This document shows, piece by piece, positions 36,044-40,467 of a stretch of 40,467 bases of DNA. A program made the translations under genes and the position numbers. The notes under the pieces are model-generated. The model did no database searches. It had not been told where the DNA came from and saw nothing but the letters and a program-made list of their open reading frames with translations. Each line of letters opens with the position of its first letter. The stretch's first letter is position 1. Origin of the DNA: Caldilineales bacterium. GTDB taxonomy: Bacteria; Chloroflexota; Anaerolineae; JAAEKA01. The stretch lies in the NCBI GenBank assembly GCA_025055015.1, contig JANWYQ010000064.1, forward strand, positions 1-40,467, written 5' to 3'.

Positions 36044-36930
36044 GCGTCCAAGGGCGCACCCGCCGCTTTGAGCTCTCCTTCCGCGCCCGCGAGGCCTTGC
36101 ACGGGTACGGGTTCATCGCCATCTGGGTGGTGGGCTTCCTGCTGTTCACCCTGCTGCCCCTGGTGGAGACCTTCCGCTACAGCCTGCACCGGGTGACCGT
36201 CACTGCGGAGACCATCCAGCTGGAACCCCTGGGCTGGGCCAACTACACCCGTGCGCTCTTCACCGACCCCACTTTCGTGGAGCTGCTGATTGCCTACTCG
36301 GTGGAGACGCTGGTGTCGGTGCCCATCGTGCTGATCTTCTCGCTGATCATCGCCCTGTTCCTCAATCTGCGCTTCCGGCTGAAGGGCTTCTTCCGCACGG
36401 TGTTCTTCCTGCCGGTGGTGATCACCAGCGGGCCGGTGATCGTGGAGCTGGCTGCGCAGGGGGCGACCTCCGCGCCCGGCATCGCGGACAGCCCGGCAGT
36501 GGCCGCGGTGCTGGCCGAGCTGCCGCGCGCCCTGCGCAACCCGGTGGAGTACCTGCTCACCTCCTTCATCCTCATCCTCTGGTTCTCCGGCGTGCAGATT
36601 CTCATCTACCTGGCCAGTCTGCAGCGGGTGGACAAGGCCCTGTACGAGGCTGCGGCCATTGACGGCGCCGGCGCCTGGGAGATGTTTTGGAAGATCACCC
36701 TGCCCTCCCTGACCACGGCCACCATCGTCAACGCCATCTTCACCGTCATCACCCTCTCCCACTTCTCCGAGAACCCGGTGACCCGCTACATCTACGGCCA
36801 GACCTACGCCGTGCAGGGGGGCATCGGCTACGCCAGCGCGATGGCCTTCCTTTACTTCGTGGCCATGGCGGCGCTGCTGGCCCTGATCTACCTGGGCCTG
36901 ACGGTGTGGGCCCGAAAGGAGGCCCGCTGA
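36040..36930 (+). CDS. Carbohydrate ABC transporter permease (MalF-type), operon 2 second pair
   Basis: 296 residues, about six helices. [20 protein letters not shown] is the outside loop and [20 protein letters not shown] the EAA loop. The start overlaps the DUF5696 stop in ATGA, with GGAGGG upstream. With the next gene it makes a second channel in the same operon; this pair has no dedicated binding protein of its own adjacent. Confidence 0.93.
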
Positions 36931-36931
36931 G

Positions 36932-37870
36932 ATGCTCTCTGCCCGACAACGCCAGCTCGACCGCGTGCGCACCTTCCTGTTCGGCAGCCGCACCCACTAC
37001 GGCGCGGTCTTCACGGTCTTCCTCTACGCCCTGCTGATCGCCATCGGCTTCGTCTACCTCTACCCGCTCTTGTTCATGTTCGTCACCAGCATCAAGAGCC
37101 CGGAGGACCTGCTGAACCCCATGGTGCAGTGGGTGCCCACCCAGATCTACACCGAGAACTACGCCAAGGCCTACCGGGTGCTGAACTACCCGCAGACCCT
37201 GACCGCGTCGGTGGTGATGAGCGTGGTCCCGTCGGCGCTGCAGGTGGCCGTGGCCTCGCTGGTGGGCTACGGCCTGGCGCGCTATCGCTTCCCCGGCAAG
37301 GGGTTGGTGCTGGCCCTGGTGCTGGCCACCTTCATCATCCCGCCCCAGAACACCGTCATCCCCCAGATGCTGACCTACAAGCAGTATGGCCTGCTGGGCA
37401 GCCCCCTCTCCCTGTTCCTGCCCGCTGCGTTCGGCCAGGGCTTCAAGAGCGCCATCTTCATCCTGGTGTTCTACCAAACCTTCCTCACCTTGCCCAAGGT
37501 GCTGGAGGAGGCAGCGCGGCTGGACGGCGCGTCAGACCTGCGCATCTTCCTCACCATTGCCCTGCCCGCAGCGGTGCCGGCCTTCATCGTGCTCTTTGTC
37601 TTCTCGGTGGTGTGGTACTGGAACGAGACCTTCCTGACGGTGATCTTCCTGGAGGGCGGCGTGACCACCCTGCCCATGCAGCTTTCCAAGTTCGCCCAGG
37701 CCTACGAGAACCTCTACCCGCCGGGAGTCGTCAACATCTTCGACCGGCTGAACGAGGCCATCAAGATGGCGGGCACCTTCCTGAACATCCTGCCCCTGCT
37801 GGTGATGTACTTCATCCTCCAGCGGTGGTTCGTAGAGTCCATCGAAAGGACGGGCATCGCCGGTGAGTAA
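36932..37870 (+). CDS. Carbohydrate ABC transporter permease (MalG-type), operon 2 second pair
   Basis: 312 residues. VTSIKSPEDLLNPMVQWVPT follows the first helix and the EAA loop is VLEEAARLDGASDLRIFLTI. An AAAGGAGG box lies in the end of the preceding gene, one nucleotide away. Its end overlaps the start of the GH144-like gene by 8 nt. Confidence 0.93.
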   Translation: MLSARQRQLDRVRTFLFGSRTHYGAVFTVFLYALLIAIGFVYLYPLLFMFVTSIKSPEDLLNPMVQWVPTQIYTENYAKAYRVLNYPQTLTASVVMSVVPSALQVAVASLVGYGLARYRFPGKGLVLALVLATFIIPPQNTVIPQMLTYKQYGLLGSPLSLFLPAAFGQGFKSAIFILVFYQTFLTLPKVLEEAARLDGASDLRIFLTIALPAAVPAFIVLFVFSVVWYWNETFLTVIFLEGGVTTLPMQLSKFAQAYENLYPPGVVNIFDRLNEAIKMAGTFLNILPLLVMYFILQRWFVESIERTGIAGE

Positions 37871-39299
37871 AGCGCTCCCCTTGGTGTTGGCCCTGTTGCT
37901 GCCGTTGGCCGGCTGCGCAGCGCCCCAGGCGCCGTCCCTGATCCCGGCCCCCACCGCCGATGCAGCCGCTGCGCCTTCTCCAGCGCCGGTCGCCGAGGGG
38001 GCCGTTGCCGGCTCGCCCATCGCCGCCCCGGAGGCGCCCGCGCCCGCTCCAGCACCCCCTGCCGAGGAGGTAGCCCCGACGCCCCCTGTGCCGCCCACTC
38101 CTACCCTGGACGACGTGATCGCGTACGAGATGCGCGGCTCCTTCGACTTCTTCTGGGAGCAGGCCAACACCGACCCGGCCAGCCCCGGCTACGGCCTGGT
38201 GCGCGACCGCTACCCCGGTTCCCCCGGCATCTCCAGCATCGCCGCGGTGGGCTTTGCGCTGACGGCCTACCCCATCGGCGTGGAGCGGGGCTACGTCGCC
38301 CGCGAGGAGGCCTACGCGCGCAGCCTGGGCACCCTGAAGACGCTGCTGGGCATGGAGCGCACCCACGGCTTCTTCTACCACTTCGTGGACATGGCCACCG
38401 GCCGCCGGGCGTGGAACAGCGAGGTCTCCAGCATCGACACGGCCATCCTGCTGATGGGGGTGCTGACGGCCGGCCAGTACTTCGGCGGCGAGGTGCAGGC
38501 GCTGGCCGAGCAGCTCTACCGCGACGTCGACTGGCCCTGGTTCCTGGACGAGCGGCGACAGATGTTCTACATGGCCTATCGGCCGGAGAAGGGCTTCGAG
38601 GGACACTGGGACTTCTACGCCGAGCAGCTCATGCTCTACGTGCTGGCGGCCGGCTCCCCCACCCACCCGGTGGACGAGCGGCCCTACTACACCTTCAAGC
38701 GGCACCGCGCGGCCTACGGCGACGGCGAGCCCTTCATCCACTCCTGGTTCGGCTCCCTGTTCACCCACCAGTTCAGCCACGCGTGGCTGGACTTCCGCGG
38801 GCTGGTGGACCGGGAGGGGGTGGACTGGTTCGCGAACTCGGTGGAGGCGGCCCGCAGCCAGTATCGGTTCGCGGTGGACGTGCAGGACCGGTACCAGACC
38901 ATCGGCCCCTTGGCCTGGGGCCTCAGCGCGTGCGACGGCCCCGACGGCTACAGCGGGCTCTACGGCGCGCCCCCCTCCGGCTACGACAACAAGCAGCACC
39001 GGGTGGACGACACGGTGCCCCCCTACGGCGCCATCGCCTCCATCCTCTTCCTGCCCGAGGAGGCGGGCCAGGCCATGCTCAACTACTTCTCCATCGAGCC
39101 GCTCCAGGGGCGCTACGGCTTTCAGGACGCCTACAACCTGAGCCGCAACTGGTTCGCCAGCGACGTGATCGGCATTGACAAGGGCATCTCGCTGCTGATG
39201 CTGGCCAACCACCAGGACGAGGCGGTGTACCGCATTGCCATGCAGAACGAGCACCTGCGCCGCGGGTTGGACCGGCTGGGGCTGGTCCGCGGCCCGTGA
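37863..39299 (+). CDS. GH144-like (glucoamylase-family, COG5368) lipoprotein, probable endo-beta-1,2-glucanase
   Basis: 478 residues. A short signal peptide ends in LAGC (lipobox), followed by a Pro/Ala-rich linker of about 60 residues, then an (alpha/alpha)6-type catalytic region starting DVIAYEMRGSFDFFWEQANT. WNSEVSSIDTAILLMGVLTA carries E187 and D192, conserved acids of this group; GHWDFYAEQLMLYVLAAGSP and FTHQFSHAWLDFRG are also typical. GH144 members cut beta-1,2-glucan to sophorose and short oligomers; the broader family is often named glucoamylase-like without proof, so specificity is inferred. Anchored outside, it would make the oligomers that the transporters import. GTG start overlaps the permease stop by 8 nt. 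Confidence 0.85.
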   Translation: MSKALPLVLALLLPLAGCAAPQAPSLIPAPTADAAAAPSPAPVAEGAVAGSPIAAPEAPAPAPAPPAEEVAPTPPVPPTPTLDDVIAYEMRGSFDFFWEQANTDPASPGYGLVRDRYPGSPGISSIAAVGFALTAYPIGVERGYVAREEAYARSLGTLKTLLGMERTHGFFYHFVDMATGRRAWNSEVSSIDTAILLMGVLTAGQYFGGEVQALAEQLYRDVDWPWFLDERRQMFYMAYRPEKGFEGHWDFYAEQLMLYVLAAGSPTHPVDERPYYTFKRHRAAYGDGEPFIHSWFGSLFTHQFSHAWLDFRGLVDREGVDWFANSVEAARSQYRFAVDVQDRYQTIGPLAWGLSACDGPDGYSGLYGAPPSGYDNKQHRVDDTVPPYGAIASILFLPEEAGQAMLNYFSIEPLQGRYGFQDAYNLSRNWFASDVIGIDKGISLLMLANHQDEAVYRIAMQNEHLRRGLDRLGLVRGP

Positions 39300-39309
39300 G
39301 GAGGCGCCC

Positions 39310-40287
39310 ATGACCACTATTCGCGACGTGGCCCGCCGGGCCGGCGTGAGCATCACCGCCGCCTCTTACGCGCTCAACGGCACCGGCACCATCGCCGAGA
39401 GCACCCGGCAGCGGGTGTTGCAGGCGGCCGAGGAGCTGAACTACCACCCCAACGCCTTCGCCCGCCACCTGAAGAAGGTCAAGACCCTGACCATCGGCGT
39501 CTTCATCACCCGCTTCGGCGGCTCCTTCTACGAGGAGATCCTGGAGGGCATCCACGAGGAGGTGCTGGACACGGACTACGAGCTGATCGTCTGCCCGGAG
39601 AGCAAGCCGGCCCACCGCATCCTGCGCTATCGCCAGGTGGACGGCGCCATCGTGTTCGACGCCAAGGTGCCCAGCAACGTCCTGCTGCGCCTGGCGGACC
39701 GCAGCTTCCCCATCGTGGTGCTGGACCGGGTGCTCCGCCACGACTTCATCTTTCCGCTGCTGCTGGACAACCCCCAGGGGGTGCGGGAGGCGTTCTACCA
39801 CCTGTACGGCCAGGGGATGCGGCGGCTGGCCTTCGTGGCGGGCGCGGCGGATTCCTTCGACAACGGCGAGCGCATGCGCACCTTCCTGGGCGAGGCCGAG
39901 CGCCACGGCCTGGCGGTGCCGGTGTACCAGGGCAACTTCACGGAGGCCTCCGGCTACGCGGCAGCGCAGGCCATCCTGGCGTCCGATCCCCTGCCCGAGG
40001 CCGTGTTCTGCGCCAACGACCAGATGGCGTTGGGCCTGCTGCGGGCTATGGGCGAGCGTGGGCTGGCCGCGCCGCGGGACATCGCGGTGGTAGGGTTCGA
40101 CGACATCCTGGCCGCGCGCTACATGAACCTGTCCACGGTGGGCGCGTCGCGCACCCAGTGGGGCGCAACGGCCGTGCGACAGCTCATCGCGTTCCTGGAG
40201 CTGGGCGCGCCCTTCCAGTCGCAGCGCATCCCCACCGCCTTCATCCCGCGCGCGTCGTCGCAGCGGGTGACGGCAGACGGCGCTTGA
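39310..40287 (+). CDS. LacI-family regulator, last gene of operon 2
   Basis: 325 residues. Helix-turn-helix TIRDVARRAGVSITAASYAL, hinge YHPNAFARHLKK, then a sugar-sensing domain (LTIGVFITRFGGSFYEEILE, AVVGFDDILAARYMNLSTVG). The recognition helix differs from the operon 1 repressor (SITAASYAL versus STATVSYVL), which fits the different operator half sites at 22753-22839. GAGGAGG lies 5 nt before the ATG. Most likely represses operon 2 from the two operators upstream of GH94. Confidence 0.93.
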   Translation: MTTIRDVARRAGVSITAASYALNGTGTIAESTRQRVLQAAEELNYHPNAFARHLKKVKTLTIGVFITRFGGSFYEEILEGIHEEVLDTDYELIVCPESKPAHRILRYRQVDGAIVFDAKVPSNVLLRLADRSFPIVVLDRVLRHDFIFPLLLDNPQGVREAFYHLYGQGMRRLAFVAGAADSFDNGERMRTFLGEAERHGLAVPVYQGNFTEASGYAAAQAILASDPLPEAVFCANDQMALGLLRAMGERGLAAPRDIAVVGFDDILAARYMNLSTVGASRTQWGATAVRQLIAFLELGAPFQSQRIPTAFIPRASSQRVTADGA

Positions 40288-40379
40288 AGGGATGGGGCCG
40301 CGCGGGCGGGGAGCAACGGGTCAACGAATTGCTGATGCCCGGCGGGCACCACGGCCCTGCGGGTGAAAACCTTGTTAGT

Positions 40380-40422
40380 GACGACTTTTGTCGTCCGAGC
40401 GCCGCAGAGCGACTGAAGTCGC
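40380..40422. repeat. Paired hairpins of the TGAA-centred repeat family
   Basis: GACGACTTTTGTCGTC (40380-40395) and, 13 nt on, GCGACTGAAGTCGC (40409-40422), followed by CACTACGAA, a tail I recall from repeats of GC-rich bacteria. The 13-nt gap equals that between hairpins 1 and 2 of copy B. The rest of 40288-40467 shows no gene. Confidence 0.55.
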
Positions 40423-40467
40423 CACTACGAAGGAAAGAGGCGATTTTCAGGACAATAGGGGGAACGA

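Overview
The window is very GC-rich, with almost no spacing between genes, lipoprotein solute-binding proteins that carry Pro/Thr-rich linkers, a menaquinone-type UbiE and a FemAB-like protein. Together with intergenic repeats of a type common there, this suggests a Chloroflexota bacterium (Anaerolineae or Caldilineae-like). That assignment is an inference from gene content; no rRNA marker is present.

Left part (1-11.5 kb, all minus strand). It holds a truncated membrane glycosyltransferase, Nnr (NAD(P)H-hydrate repair), a two-gene ATPase plus TOPRIM-like module that looks like a defence system, a PNPOx-like flavoprotein, a small module pairing an RHH/DUF5678-like protein with a retropepsin-like protease, an operon M32 carboxypeptidase - cyclophilin - UbiE/MenG - UbiX, a family 2 glycosyltransferase, and a CcrM-type orphan adenine methyltransferase.

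Sugar operon 1 (11.6-20.4 kb, minus strand) reads LacI - fused beta-phosphoglucomutase/GH65 phosphorylase - solute-binding lipoprotein - two ABC permeases - GH130 phosphorylase. A textbook sigma-70 promoter and two TTAAACGTTTAA operators lie upstream of lacI, so self-repression is likely. A FemAB-like gene and a DnaQ exonuclease-WYL fusion follow (20.7-22.6 kb, minus).

Sugar operon 2 (22.7-40.3 kb, plus strand) reads GH94 phosphorylase - solute-binding lipoprotein - a 1026-residue solute-binding protein with N-terminal carbohydrate-binding-like modules - two permeases - an NHL/TPR/YIP1 membrane protein - a DUF5696 protein - two more permeases - a GH144-like (endo-beta-1,2-glucanase family) lipoprotein - LacI. 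Its promoter contains two operators of a different sequence (TGAAACGTTTCA type), one over the -10 box. I read this as an extracellular glucan capture, cutting, uptake and phosphorolysis system; DUF5696, the NHL-YIP1 protein and the giant binding protein are its undescribed parts. Neither operon encodes a transporter ATPase.

Superimposed on the genes is a family of repeats made of short hairpins with TGAA-like centres. One about 84-nt three-hairpin copy lies beside the defence pair and supplies the stop codon of the PNPOx gene. A second copy lies in frame inside the giant binding-protein gene. Separate CACGAAG-type repeats end the TOPRIM gene and fill the gap before lacI. In both operons a strong hairpin follows the free solute-binding protein gene, probably setting expression ratios.
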